Shown here piece by piece: positions 33,579 to 42,939 of a stretch of DNA of 42,966 nt. Position 1 is the first letter of the stretch; each line of letters begins with the position of its first letter. A program made the position numbers and the translations under genes. The notes under the pieces are model-generated. The model saw only the letters and a list, made by a program, of their open reading frames with translations, ran no database searches and was not told where the DNA came from. Source of the stretch: Porphyromonadaceae bacterium UBA7203 (GTDB lineage: Bacteria; Bacteroidota; Bacteroidia; Bacteroidales; Muribaculaceae); the NCBI GenBank assembly GCA_002490725.1, contig DKUN01000004.1:1-42966 (forward strand), in the 5' to 3' direction.

Positions 33579-35165
33579 ATGACAACAGTGATTGGAGCAG
33601 TAGCCCTTGCGCTCTGCGTCATGGCCCTCATTGCCGAATTCAGCCGCACACTGATGATGGTGCAGCAGAATTCCTATCGCATTGACCGTTATAACCGCTA
33701 TCTGGCCGAATCGGGCGAAACCACGTCAGTGAGCAAGCTGCTGGCCGCAGCCCTGTTTCTGGCGGCACTGATTCCCGCCGTGCCCGCAACCGTAGGCGCC
33801 GCCATGCTTGGCGCCTATGCCGGATGGCTGACCGTGCGCGAACTGCGCGCACGCAAAACTTACAAGCATCCGGTAGTGTGGACTCCGCGCGTGCGCCGCA
33901 TTTTCGGCGTCATGCTCGCCCTGGCCGCAGCCGTGAGTATCGGCATCGGCTTTGCCGGGCTCAAGAATCCGCTGCTCGCCGTGTCGGCAGGCGCAATGCT
34001 CTGCCTGTTCGGCTCGGCCGCAATCGCCATCATGGCCGTGTGGCTGCTTCAGCCTGTTGAAAAGCGCATCAATCAACGGTTTATCGACGATGCGGCCCGC
34101 ATTCTCCGCTCCATGCCCGACCTGAAAGTCATCGGCATCACCGGCTCCTATGGCAAGACGTCGACCAAACACTACCTCAACCGCATCCTGTCGGAGAAAT
34201 ATGCCGTCTGCATGACTCCGGGCAGCTTTAACACCACGCTGGGCGTAGTGCGCACAATCCGCGAATATCTCAAGCCCTACGACCGCGTGTTCATCTGCGA
34301 AATGGGAGCCAAACAGACGGGCGACATCAAGGAAATCTGCGATCTCGTGCACCCCGGAATCGGCATCGTCACCGCCGTGGGCCCCCAGCATCTCGAATCG
34401 TTCAAGACCATCGAAAACGTCCAGCACACCAAATTCGAACTCATCGACTCCCTGCCCGCCGACGGCCTCGCGGTCATAAACGACGACTTCGAGTATATTG
34501 CCAACCGGCCGGTTGAGAACGTCGCCACGGTGCGCTACGGCATCGAACCCCGCCCCGAACTCTCCTACTCAGTGGGGCGCATAGCATATTCGGCGTCAGG
34601 AACCGAGTTTACCATAAACACCCCCGACGGCGAACTGGAGCTACACACCCGCCTGGTGGGCGAATGCAACGTGTCGAACCTCGTAGCCGCGGTCATAGTT
34701 GCGCTCCATCTTGGCGTAGACCACAAGCAGATAGCCTATGCCGTGAGCCAGATCGAGCAGGTTGAACACCGCCTGAGCATCAAGCGCACCCCCGGCGGCA
34801 TAACCATTCTCGACGACGCCTTCAACTCCAACCCGACCGGCTCGTCAATGGCGCTCGACGTGCTCAAGAGCCTTGACGGAGGCCGCCGCATCGTAATCAC
34901 CCCGGGCATGATCGAACTCGGGTCAAAGCAGTTTATGCTCAACGCCGAGTTCGGCCGCAAAATAGCCGAATGCGCCGACGTGGCCATCGTCGTGGGCCAA
35001 TATAACCGCGACGCCATTGTTGACGGCATCAAGAGCGCCGGCACCGACCGGCCCGAACTCCACACGGTCGACACCTTCGCCCAGGCCCAGGCCCTGCTGG
35101 CCGGAATTGCCCGCGCCGGCGACTCCGTGCTCTACGAAAACGACCTCCCCGACACATTCCGCTAA
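33579..35165 (+). CDS. Membrane-anchored MurF-type ligase
   Basis: A 528-residue protein with two parts. Residues 1-155 hold about four hydrophobic segments (IGAVALALCVMALIAEF, LLAAALFLAALIPAVPATVG, IFGVMLALAAAVSIGIGF and the segment LLAVSAGAMLCLFGSAAIAI). Residues 160-528 are a Mur ligase: P-loop GITGSYGKTST (186-196), CEMGAKQTGDIKEI, GPQHLESFKTIENVQHTKFE and the MurF-type DDAFNSNPTGSSMALDVL. Canonical MurF adds D-Ala-D-Ala to UDP-MurNAc-tripeptide in the cytoplasm and is about 450 residues without membrane helices. The fusion suggests a membrane-bound, lipid-linked or otherwise specialised role, possibly alongside a normal murF elsewhere. It is the third gene of the MFS-hydrolase operon. 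Confidence 0.82.
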   Translation: MTTVIGAVALALCVMALIAEFSRTLMMVQQNSYRIDRYNRYLAESGETTSVSKLLAAALFLAALIPAVPATVGAAMLGAYAGWLTVRELRARKTYKHPVVWTPRVRRIFGVMLALAAAVSIGIGFAGLKNPLLAVSAGAMLCLFGSAAIAIMAVWLLQPVEKRINQRFIDDAARILRSMPDLKVIGITGSYGKTSTKHYLNRILSEKYAVCMTPGSFNTTLGVVRTIREYLKPYDRVFICEMGAKQTGDIKEICDLVHPGIGIVTAVGPQHLESFKTIENVQHTKFELIDSLPADGLAVINDDFEYIANRPVENVATVRYGIEPRPELSYSVGRIAYSASGTEFTINTPDGELELHTRLVGECNVSNLVAAVIVALHLGVDHKQIAYAVSQIEQVEHRLSIKRTPGGITILDDAFNSNPTGSSMALDVLKSLDGGRRIVITPGMIELGSKQFMLNAEFGRKIAECADVAIVVGQYNRDAIVDGIKSAGTDRPELHTVDTFAQAQALLAGIARAGDSVLYENDLPDTFR

Positions 35166-35206
35166 AGCCATATAGAAATTGTTTTTTGAAAGTTTTTTGA
35201 AAAAAA

Positions 35207-35238
35207 TTTGCAGGAATGAGTTTTTTGTCGTAACTTTG
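35207..35238 (+). promoter_or_regulatory. Bacteroidetes-type promoter for tRNA-His
   Basis: TTTG (35207-35210), exactly 20 bases of spacer, then TAACTTTG (35231-35238), followed 35 bases later by the tRNA. Confidence 0.8.
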
Positions 35239-35272
35239 CACCGCAAAAGCCCAAAAGGCTTGACAAATAGAT

Positions 35273-35347
<75 letters not shown>

Positions 35348-35364
35348 CCTTAAATCATCATCAC

Positions 35365-35399
35365 GCCGGAGGCCGCAAAAAGGTTTCCGGCTCTTTTTT
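35365..35399 (+). terminator. Intrinsic terminator between tRNA-His and tgt
   Basis: GCCGGAGGCC (35365-35374) pairs with GGTTTCCGGC (35382-35391), 10 base pairs including two G-U, around loop GCAAAAA. A T-rich run (35392-35399) follows. It ends 7 bases before the tgt start codon. Confidence 0.85.
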
Positions 35400-35406
35400 G
35401 TCTGGA

Positions 35407-36537
35407 ATGAACTTTACCCTTCAAGCAACAACCCCGGGCTCTAACGCCCGCGCCGGTCTTATTGAAACCGACCACGGTACAATACAAACGCCGATTTTCA
35501 TGCCGGTAGGCACAGTCGGCGCCATCAAGGCCGTGCACTTCACGGAAATGAAGGAGCAGGTCAAGGCGCAGATTATTCTCGGCAATACGTATCACCTGTA
35601 TCTCCGCCCGGGCCTCGACACGCTCAGCGCCGCCGGCGGCCTGCACAAATTCAACGGCTGGGACCGCCCGATTCTGACCGACAGCGGCGGCTTTCAGGTC
35701 TTTTCGCTGGCCGACAACCGCAAGCTTACCGAAGAGGGCGCGCACTTCCGCAGCCACATCGACGGCTCCAAGCATCTGTTCACACCCGAAAAGGTGGTCG
35801 ACATTCAGCGCATCATCGGCTCCGACATCATGATGGCACTCGACGAGTGCCCTCCCGGCGAGAGCGAATACGCCTACGCCTCAAAGAGCCTTGACCTGAC
35901 CATGCGCTGGCTCCGCCGCGGCTGGAAGCATTTTCAGGAAACCGAATGCCCCTATGGCCACCGCCAGGCATTCTTCCCGATAGTGCAGGGGTGCAAGTAT
36001 CCCGACCTGCGCCGACGTGCGGCGTCGGAAGTGGCCGAACTCGGAGCCGAAGGCAACGCCATCGGCGGCCTGGCGGTAGGCGAGCCCACCGAGGTGATGT
36101 ATGAAATGATTGAAGTGGTCAACGAAATTCTGCCCGCCGACCGTCCACGCTACCTGATGGGGGTGGGCACTCCCGCCAACATCCTCGAGGCTATTGACCG
36201 CGGCGTCGACATGATGGACTGCGTCATGCCCACGCGCAACGGCCGCAACGGCATGCTCTTTACCGACCACGGCGTCATGAACATGCGCAACGCAAAGTGG
36301 GCCAACGACTTCTCGCCCATTCAGGAAGACGGCGCCGCCGAGGTTGACCGCATCTACTCAAAGGCCTACCTGCGCCATCTGTTTGCAGCCCAGGAGATCC
36401 TGGCCATGCAGATAGCATCGATTCATAACCTGGCCTTCTACCTGAGCCTGGTCGGCCAGGCGCGCGAGCACATCCTGGCTGGCGACTTTGCCAGCTGGAA
36501 AGCATCGAAAGTCAAGGAAATAACCCGCCGTCTCTGA
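35407..36537 (+). CDS. tgt: Queuine/preQ1 tRNA-ribosyltransferase (TGT)
   Basis: The enzyme swaps guanine 34 of GUN-anticodon tRNAs (His, Asp, Asn, Tyr) for preQ1 during queuosine synthesis. The frame is open upstream through the tRNA, but family homology begins at MNFTLQATTPGSNARAGLIE, so the ATG at 35407 was chosen (376 residues). Active-site motifs: LTDSGGFQVFSL (Asp92), FPIVQG, GGLAVGEP, YLMGVGTP and MDCVMPTRNGRNG (nucleophile Asp at about 270). The usual CxCxxC zinc site before YSKAYLRHL is absent; the loop reads EDGAAEVDRIYSKAYL with no Cys, though the His of SIHNLAFY is kept. It starts just after a terminator. An LptF/G gene follows after 30 bases. Confidence 0.93.
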   Translation: MNFTLQATTPGSNARAGLIETDHGTIQTPIFMPVGTVGAIKAVHFTEMKEQVKAQIILGNTYHLYLRPGLDTLSAAGGLHKFNGWDRPILTDSGGFQVFSLADNRKLTEEGAHFRSHIDGSKHLFTPEKVVDIQRIIGSDIMMALDECPPGESEYAYASKSLDLTMRWLRRGWKHFQETECPYGHRQAFFPIVQGCKYPDLRRRAASEVAELGAEGNAIGGLAVGEPTEVMYEMIEVVNEILPADRPRYLMGVGTPANILEAIDRGVDMMDCVMPTRNGRNGMLFTDHGVMNMRNAKWANDFSPIQEDGAAEVDRIYSKAYLRHLFAAQEILAMQIASIHNLAFYLSLVGQAREHILAGDFASWKASKVKEITRRL

Positions 36538-36567
36538 TACTCTCCGTCCAACTCCTCCGGCAGCCCG

Positions 36568-37641
36568 ATGTTCAAGATTCTCGACCGCTACATAATACGC
36601 AAGTTTCTGGGCACATATTGCTTCTCGCTCGCCCTGATTCTGGCAATTACGGTGATGTTCGACATCAACGAGAAGCTCGACGCGTTCCAGAAGGCGCCGC
36701 TCAAGGAAACGGTGTTTGACTACTTTGTAAACTTCCTGCCATACTTTGCCAATCAGTTCAGCCCGCTGTTCGTGTTCATCTCGGTGATATTCTTCACCTC
36801 GAAACTCGCGGGCAACTCTGAAATCATAGCCATGCTATCGTCGGGTGTCAGCTTCAACAGGCTGCTGCGCCCCTACATGGTGTCGGCCTCGATTATCGCC
36901 GCCGTGACGCTGATTCTGAGCGCCTACATCATTCCGCCGGCCAACGCCAAGCGCATCCAGTTCACCAACACGTATGTAAAGGACAAGCGCGTCAACGTGA
37001 TTTCAAACGTGCAAATGAAAATCGGGCCGGGCCAGGTAGTATATTTCGGCGACTTCTCGGCCGCCAACAAGCGAGGCTCGCGCTTCAGCCTCGACAAATT
37101 CGACGGCAACAGGCTGACATCGCGCCTGACGGCGGGCTCGGCCATATGGCGGGGCGGCTACTCATGGCGCCTGCGCAACTACAGCGAACGCACCTTCGGC
37201 GAAAGCCGCGAAATTCTGCGCACAGGCATCGAAATGGACACGGTGATTCCCGTGGCGCCTGGCGACATAATAATTTCCCGCCAGGACCAGGAAAAAATGA
37301 CCTCGCCCGATCTGGCACGCTATATTGACCGCCAGCGCGAACGCGGCGTGGCCAACATCAAGCAGTTTGAAATCGAATATCACAGGCGCTACGCCTCATG
37401 TGCGGCGGCATTCATCCTGACGCTCATCGGCGTCAGCCTGTCGTCGCGCAAAGTCAAGGGAGGCATGGGCCTGAACATAGGCATCGGCCTTGCGCTGAGC
37501 TTCACCTACATTCTGTTCATGGGCGTGACGCAGACGTTTGCAATCAACGGCATGACCTCACCCGTCGTGGCCATGTGGATTCCCAACATCGTCTACACCA
37601 TCATAGCCATTGTTCTTTACATCAAGGCGAACCGTTATTAA
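36568..37641 (+). CDS. LptF/LptG-family permease (YjgP/YjgQ)
   Basis: A 357-residue inner-membrane protein with six helices: three near the N-terminus (about 12-35, 57-80 and 100-122), a periplasmic beta-jelly-roll region (about 130-265) and three near the C-terminus (about 275-357, with AAFILTLIGVSLSSRKVKGG and IGLALSFTYILFMG). This is the layout of LptF/LptG, the membrane subunits of the ABC exporter that extracts lipopolysaccharide and passes it to the LptC/A bridge. Which of the two it is cannot be told here, and no second copy or LptB is nearby. It starts with FKILDRYIIRKFLGTY, typical of the family. Confidence 0.88.
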   Translation: MFKILDRYIIRKFLGTYCFSLALILAITVMFDINEKLDAFQKAPLKETVFDYFVNFLPYFANQFSPLFVFISVIFFTSKLAGNSEIIAMLSSGVSFNRLLRPYMVSASIIAAVTLILSAYIIPPANAKRIQFTNTYVKDKRVNVISNVQMKIGPGQVVYFGDFSAANKRGSRFSLDKFDGNRLTSRLTAGSAIWRGGYSWRLRNYSERTFGESREILRTGIEMDTVIPVAPGDIIISRQDQEKMTSPDLARYIDRQRERGVANIKQFEIEYHRRYASCAAAFILTLIGVSLSSRKVKGGMGLNIGIGLALSFTYILFMGVTQTFAINGMTSPVVAMWIPNIVYTIIAIVLYIKANRY

Positions 37642-37657
37642 CCGCACCGTTTCAATT

Positions 37658-38251
37658 GTGGCAAGCTACCTGACCATCAACAGCCCGAGCACCGCCAAGT
37701 TCACCGAAAAGATGAGCCGCTTCATCGGGTTTGCCTATCCGGCACAAAGCGTCGAAGAAGCCAAGGCGCTGATGTCCGGGCTGCAGCGCGAATATTGCGA
37801 CGCACGCCATGTGTGCTGGGCCTGGGTCATAGGAGTCGACGCCCCCCTGACCTACTCGACCGACAACGGCGAGCCCTCGGGCACGGCCGGCAAACCGATT
37901 CTCGGCCAGATCAACTCGCGCGGACTGCGCAATGTGGTGGTCGGTGTGGTGCGCTACTTCGGAGGCATCAAACTCGGCACTCCCGGACTCATTGCCGCCT
38001 ATAAACTCGCGGCATCGATGGCGCTCGACGAAGCGCAGATTATCGAGCGCCAGGAAATGACCGACGTCAGCCTCACGTTCGCCTATGCAGACATGAACGC
38101 GGTGATGCAACTCGCAAAGCAGCCCGAGGTCGAAATCGTGGCACGCGAGTTTGACAACGTCTGCGCGCTGACGCTGCGCATGCCGCTCACCGTTGCCGAA
38201 GCCCTTAAACCCCGCCTGGCCGCCATAAACTCGGTCACTCTCCGCGACTGA
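37658..38251 (+). CDS. YigZ/IMPACT-family protein
   Basis: Start assigned to GTG at 37658 (197 residues) because family members begin near this point (here ASYLTINSPSTAKFTEKMSR). Upstream codons in the frame overlap the LptF/G gene. The N-terminal domain of the IMPACT/UPF0029 family is clear: SRFIGFAYPAQSVEEAKALM, ARHVCWAWVIG, DNGEPSGTAGKPIL and VVVGVVRYFGGIKLGTPGLI. The C-terminal domain (about 130-197) is a ferredoxin-like fold. Relatives bind RNA/ribosomal components, but the bacterial role is unsettled. The 3' end overlaps the convergent transporter gene by 17 bases. Confidence 0.85.
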   Translation: MASYLTINSPSTAKFTEKMSRFIGFAYPAQSVEEAKALMSGLQREYCDARHVCWAWVIGVDAPLTYSTDNGEPSGTAGKPILGQINSRGLRNVVVGVVRYFGGIKLGTPGLIAAYKLAASMALDEAQIIERQEMTDVSLTFAYADMNAVMQLAKQPEVEIVAREFDNVCALTLRMPLTVAEALKPRLAAINSVTLRD

Positions 38252-39191
38252 GTTTTTTGTGGCGATAAAGCTGCCGGGAATTCACCAGATTGTGCCATAT
38301 GCTGTAAAAACCTCCCACCACGGACGTTACGGGAGTAAAAAACGTATAGCCCAGCCAGATGGCGAGCACCGTGTTTTTCTGGCCCAGCGCCTGGCCCGCA
38401 GTGGTCATGTCGTCGAAACGGGCGCCGATTCTGCGCCCGAGCCAAAACTGAACTGCGCAGCATACCAGCGACACCGCCACGAGCCAGAGCTGCGTTGACA
38501 GCGCCACGGTGCTGTGAGCAATGCTTCGCGCCGTGACCGCCAACGCCAGCGCAAGCGCCATGGCCCACAGGTAAAACGAAACCTCCTGGCAGCGGGCCAG
38601 CGCCCTCTGAAGCGAAGGCAGCAGAATCCGCACAAGCATAGCCGACACGAGCGGCAAGAGCAGCAGCGGAAACACCTTGCCGAGAATCAACACCGACGAC
38701 GTGCCGGCCCCCAGCGCCGGATTGGGGTGGACATAGGGCAACAGCAGCGGAATCAACAGCGCCGCCGTCAGGTTTATCAGTATCGTATAGGTAGTTATAT
38801 GGCTCACGTCGCCGCCCAGTTTGCGCGTAATCACGGCTCCGGCGGTTGCCGTAGGGCAGATAATGCAAATCATCGCACCCTCGAGCACCACGCGCAATCC
38901 GCTGTGGGGCATAGCTATGAGCAGGCACCCCATCAACGTGAAAACTCCGGCCTGAAACAGCAGCAGCCACACGTGCCAGCCGCATAAACGCAAACTCCGC
39001 GGATCGATTTTGCAAAACGTCAGAAAAAGCATCGCAAAAATCAGCACCGGCTGAATCACGGCCACGGCATTACCGGCAAAACCCCGGGCCCCAGGCGGCA
39101 AATCAAGCGCCGCATAAAGCAGATAGCCGGCAACTCCTGCCAGCATCGAAACGACCAGCATCCAGTCTTTCAGAAACCTGATTACTCTCAT
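38235..39191 (-). CDS. Bile acid:sodium symporter-family (BASS) transporter
   Basis: A 318-residue inner-membrane protein with nine or ten helices. Family-like segments include ICIICPTATAGAVITRKLGG (about 112-131), a crossover-type motif in the first half, and TAGQALGQKNTVLAIWLGYT (about 265-285) in the second. The overall size matches bacterial BASS proteins, which move organic anions with sodium. The substrate is not known; bile acids are only the name-giving substrate of the family. It has its own promoter upstream and overlaps the end of the YigZ-family gene. Confidence 0.8.
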   Translation of the reverse strand: MRVIRFLKDWMLVVSMLAGVAGYLLYAALDLPPGARGFAGNAVAVIQPVLIFAMLFLTFCKIDPRSLRLCGWHVWLLLFQAGVFTLMGCLLIAMPHSGLRVVLEGAMICIICPTATAGAVITRKLGGDVSHITTYTILINLTAALLIPLLLPYVHPNPALGAGTSSVLILGKVFPLLLLPLVSAMLVRILLPSLQRALARCQEVSFYLWAMALALALAVTARSIAHSTVALSTQLWLVAVSLVCCAVQFWLGRRIGARFDDMTTAGQALGQKNTVLAIWLGYTFFTPVTSVVGGFYSIWHNLVNSRQLYRHKKLSRGE

Positions 39192-39216
39192 TGCAAAATT
39201 CTCGCTAAAACGCCCG

Positions 39217-39248
39217 CAAAGTTACCGCATATTTGCCACAATCACAAA
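39217..39248 (-). promoter_or_regulatory. Bacteroidetes-type promoter for the BASS transporter
   Basis: On the minus strand, TTTG (39245-39248), 20 bases of spacer, then TAACTTTG (39217-39224), 25 bases before the start codon at 39191. Confidence 0.8.
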
Positions 39249-39423
39249 TCCGGCCGCACCCGCCCCGGCGCTTGGTTAACCCACGCTATCGGCCGGCGCA
39301 TCAACAAATTCAGAAAATTGCATGCCTCGAGAAAAACCATCTTGGCGGCGCAATAAAGTTGCTAACAGCTTCGTTTTAAATATAATTCATCTATTATTTC
39401 ATTGACATAACAATAGCATATTT

Positions 39424-41663
39424 ATGCTCTCTTCCCACTACAAAGTTTTTTTGCGGTTTGTGCTTGTGCTTGCCGCCATAATGCCGGCGTTCCAGGCATT
39501 TGGCATATCAAAAACGAAGGATCTCAGCATCGAGGTTCCGGTCAGGGATGCCGTATTCCACAAATCGCTACACATTGACCGAAATCGCGTTGCTTTTGCT
39601 ATTTGCAACCCTGAGGACTCTTCGGTAATAGCCGAGTCAATTCCGGTGTATATTACAGGGCAAGATCCGTCGACTATAATGAACAATACTGCGGCGACTA
39701 TCTCATAACAGTGAAAATATATGACCTGATAAAGATGGATGACGGCCGCATTCAAAAAATAGAATCGGAAATTTACGAACCGGAAACATGGCATAGATTC
39801 AGCGTGCCCGAGGGCGCTACTCAATTAACACTCAAACCTATATACATTAACCTGAAGCGGCAGAAGACTCTCAACGAAGTGTCTGTAACAGCCTCGAAGG
39901 TAATGTTCTATCACAAGGGCGACACGCTGATTTATAACGCGGATGCCTTCGTGTTGCCTCAGGGCTCTATGCTCGACGCACTTATTGGACAGTTGCCCGG
40001 TGTAAGCATCAACTCGTCGGGTGTGATTTTTTGTAATGGCAAAAAAATCGACAACCTGTTGCTGAACGGCAAAGACCTGTTTAACGGCAACCAGCGTCTG
40101 ATGCTGGAGAATCTCGGAGCATACACTGTAAAGGATATCGCAGTATATGATAAATTGGGGCATGTGTCTGAAATGTTTGACCGGAACATGGGCGATGCGC
40201 GCCACGTTATGGATGTGAGGCTGAAAAAGGAATATTCCTATGGCTTTCTGCTTAATGCAGAGGGAGGATATGGAACTGAAAACCGATATCTCGCGCGGCT
40301 TTTCGGCATGTGGTTCGCCAACAATTTCTCATTGACCGCCTATGCGACAACCAACAACCTTGATGACAAGGGCACTCCGGGCAAGGATGACAGTGCATGG
40401 TCATATAACAAATCCGGGGCGGGAGTCGCAACACAAAAATCAGGCGGACTGTCATACTTTTTCAATGGGGCTGATTCCAAAATTGAGTTCAAGGGCAGTG
40501 TCGACGCCTCTCACTCTGACAGACTCAGCACCGAGAGCACATCTCAGCAGAATTATTTCAGTACCGGCGACACCTATGCCTACTCTAACAGTCAAAGTAA
40601 CTATAAGGACTTTGAGGTCAAGACTTCGCACGATCTGCTTTTCAAACCAGGCAGCCGGGTAATTATCAACTTATTGCCTCAATTTAAGTACTCGCACCGC
40701 AATAACCATTCGCGTCTTCTGAGCGTCAGCCTGAACGAAGAGCTGCGCAACTCATCGATGGAGTTGCTTCAGTCGATTTATGACAATGCGACGGAGTATC
40801 GCAACACTATCATTAACCGCTCAAAAAGTGAAGATAAAACTATCGGGTATAACCTCGAAGGTGCTGCCGAGATTCAAAGCGATATAAAATTGAATTCCGA
40901 TTATAACTTACCGCTACGACTATCGCTAAAAGGAAAAACTTTACTTAGCCGGCACCGGCTCGACCGGTTTTCGGACTATGCCGTCAAATGGGAACAACAA
41001 GAGAATCCCGGATTCGACCAAAACCGATACACGAAAGGCTATCCTACTCACCGAGAAGTGTATGCCGGCTCAGCGCAACTGAACAAGTGGATTAAAACCG
41101 ACCTCATAGACGGTGATTGCGAAATTAAATACGAATATGACCGGACCAATGAAGAAGAAACCTCTGCAATGTATTTGCTGAATCAGATTCCCGGCTACAA
41201 TGATTTCGGAACATTGCCGTCAGTCAGCGAATATGAGCCGACTTTTTTCGCACCAAACAGCTATCACACAATATCGCGGTTTAACCGCCACAGGGTCACT
41301 CCGGCGCTCCGCCATTGGCTCATACGAATGCCCGTAGGGGGAATGTTTATGTTATCAGCCGGCCTGCCGATTGATATTTATGACCGCTCATTCATCTATG
41401 ACGGCAGGGGTATAAATCAAACAATTGACCGACGCGATTATATCGTTTCGGGCTATGTTGGCGTTCTATGGGATCTAAGCGTTAAACACTCGATAAGCAT
41501 GAATTTCTACACCGAAAGCAGTCCGGTCAACATGACAAACCTGATTACGGCAAACGACATCTCTGACCCCCTCAATGTCTTTACCGGAAATCCCAATCTA
41601 ACCCCCCCGCACATACAGAGCCAATCTTCAGCTGAAAAAACGTTTTCCATCGCAGCACATTAG
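39424..41663 (+). pseudogene. Broken outer-membrane beta-barrel/TonB-dependent-receptor-like gene
   Basis: Two frames together give one protein. The first (39424-39708) has a signal peptide (VFLRFVLVLAAIMPAFQAFG). The second is open from 39615 to 41663 and carries a plug-like region (DTLIYNADAFVLPQGSMLDA, QLPGVSINSSGVIFCNGKKI) and barrel strands such as YGFLLNAEGGYGTENRYLAR. The join needs a frameshift between about 39615 and 39708; the second frame has no natural ATG there (its nominal start is GTG at 39711). The 3' end stops after VFTGNPNLTPPHIQS-type sequence exactly where the IS begins, so roughly the last barrel strands are missing. The region is visibly richer in A+T than its neighbours. 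Two independent lesions make a functional product unlikely. Confidence 0.7.
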
Positions 41664-41725
41664 TGTCCACTAAAAAATCATAAGAGTACATTGAAATTAT
41701 TGAAATTCAATTTGTTGTGAGAGAA

Positions 41726-41756
41726 TTTGGAGTCAACGGATTTGAATTTATCTTTG
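41726..41756 (+). promoter_or_regulatory. Transposase promoter inside the IS
   Basis: TTTG (41726-41729), 19 bases of spacer, then TATCTTTG (41749-41756), 19 bases before the transposase ATG. The element thus carries a host-type (Bacteroidetes) promoter. Confidence 0.7.
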
Positions 41757-41775
41757 CGGTCAGAATCAGACCGTT

Positions 41776-42939
41776 ATGAATAAAGACAAGTACGTTTTCG
41801 CCCAATTAGTCCAGTTCATGGATCGCAATCACTTTAATTATCTCGTACGCAAGTATGATGGCGACAAGTATGTAAAGAGTTATACTTGTTGGAATCAGTT
41901 GCTTACGCTGATGTTCGGGCAGCTGTCAAATCGTGAAAGTCTGCGCGATCTTATCGTGGCGATGGAAGCACATGCGGGAAAACTCTACCATCTCGGCATT
42001 GGCAAATCCGTGACGCGGAGCAATCTTAGCAAGGCTAACGAGCAGCGCGATTACCGCATCTTTGAGGAGTTCGCCTTCTACATGATTGCGGAGGCCCGCA
42101 AACGCAGGATTAAGAAAATCTTCGAGCTTGACGGTCATGTCTATGCTTTCGATTCTACAACCATAGACCTCTGCCTGTCGGTATTCGAATGGGCGAAGTT
42201 CCGTAAACATAAAGGTGGAATCAAGATGCATACACTTTACGATGTGGAGGCTCAAGTACCTGCATTCGTGCATATTACCGAAGCCAAAGTCCATGATTCA
42301 AAGGCTATGCCGGAGATTCCGTATGATAAGGGCGCACACTATATCTTCGACCGTGGCTACAACGATTTCGGCAATCTTTACACGATTAACCGCATCGAGG
42401 CATTCTTTGTCGTAAGGGCTAAAACCAATGTCAGATTCAAGCCCGAAACGTGGAAACGGAGGCTCCCGGAGAATGTTGTCTCTGACGCTGTCGGCTGTTT
42501 CACGGTTTATAAAAGTGCGAAAGATTACCCGGAAAAGCTTCGTAAGGTTGTCTGCATCGACTCCGATGACGGAACCCGGTACATATTCCTGACCAACAAT
42601 CTGACGGCATCTGCAGAGACAATCGCAGAGTTGTATCGCAACCGATGGAGCGTGGAGCTGTTCTTCAAATGGATCAAGCAGCATCTGCGTATCAAGAAGT
42701 TCTGGGGGACATCGGAGAATGCTGTCCGCATTCAAATCTACTGTGCCATAATTACTTATTGCCTTGTAGCTATCATACAGCACGATATGAAGCTGGAGCG
42801 GAGCATTTATGAAGTGCTTCAGATTCTTGGAATCTCGCTGACCGACAAGACTCATCTGAGAGACCTCTTCGACAAATCGAATTTCAAAAATGTCAATGTT
42901 CTCTTTGGTTCAAGTGAACCGAATTTATTTAATTTTTAA
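41776..42939 (+). CDS. IS4-family transposase (DUF4372 + DDE domain)
   Basis: A full-length 387-residue transposase. The N-terminal DUF4372-type region (about 3-75) includes VFAQLVQFMDRNHFNYLVRK. The DDE catalytic core is complete: Asp126 in YAFDSTTIDL, Asp192 in IFDRGYNDF and Glu294 in RNRWSVELFFKWIKQ (the YREK-like signature of IS4). No frameshift or stop interrupts it, so the element may be active. It catalyses cut-and-paste movement using the 13-base inverted repeats on either side. Its 3' end runs into a hairpin-plus-T-run at 42904-42937. Confidence 0.93.
   Translation: MNKDKYVFAQLVQFMDRNHFNYLVRKYDGDKYVKSYTCWNQLLTLMFGQLSNRESLRDLIVAMEAHAGKLYHLGIGKSVTRSNLSKANEQRDYRIFEEFAFYMIAEARKRRIKKIFELDGHVYAFDSTTIDLCLSVFEWAKFRKHKGGIKMHTLYDVEAQVPAFVHITEAKVHDSKAMPEIPYDKGAHYIFDRGYNDFGNLYTINRIEAFFVVRAKTNVRFKPETWKRRLPENVVSDAVGCFTVYKSAKDYPEKLRKVVCIDSDDGTRYIFLTNNLTASAETIAELYRNRWSVELFFKWIKQHLRIKKFWGTSENAVRIQIYCAIITYCLVAIIQHDMKLERSIYEVLQILGISLTDKTHLRDLFDKSNFKNVNVLFGSSEPNLFNF
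42904..42937 (+). terminator. Terminator overlapping the 3' end of the transposase gene
   Basis: TTTGGTTC (42904-42911) pairs with GAACCGAA (42916-42923), 8 pairs with one G-U and a 4-base loop, followed by a T-rich stretch through 42937. It lies inside the last codons. Confidence 0.45.

Noticed and set aside
37610..37657. An earlier TTG start for the YigZ-family gene
   Set aside because: It overlaps the LptF/G coding end and adds residues not expected in the family; the GTG at 37658 fits better.
39610..39715. Programmed ribosomal frameshift in the outer-membrane gene
   Set aside because: No slippery heptamer or downstream pseudoknot seen, and the gene is also truncated by an IS, so a disabled gene is the simpler explanation.
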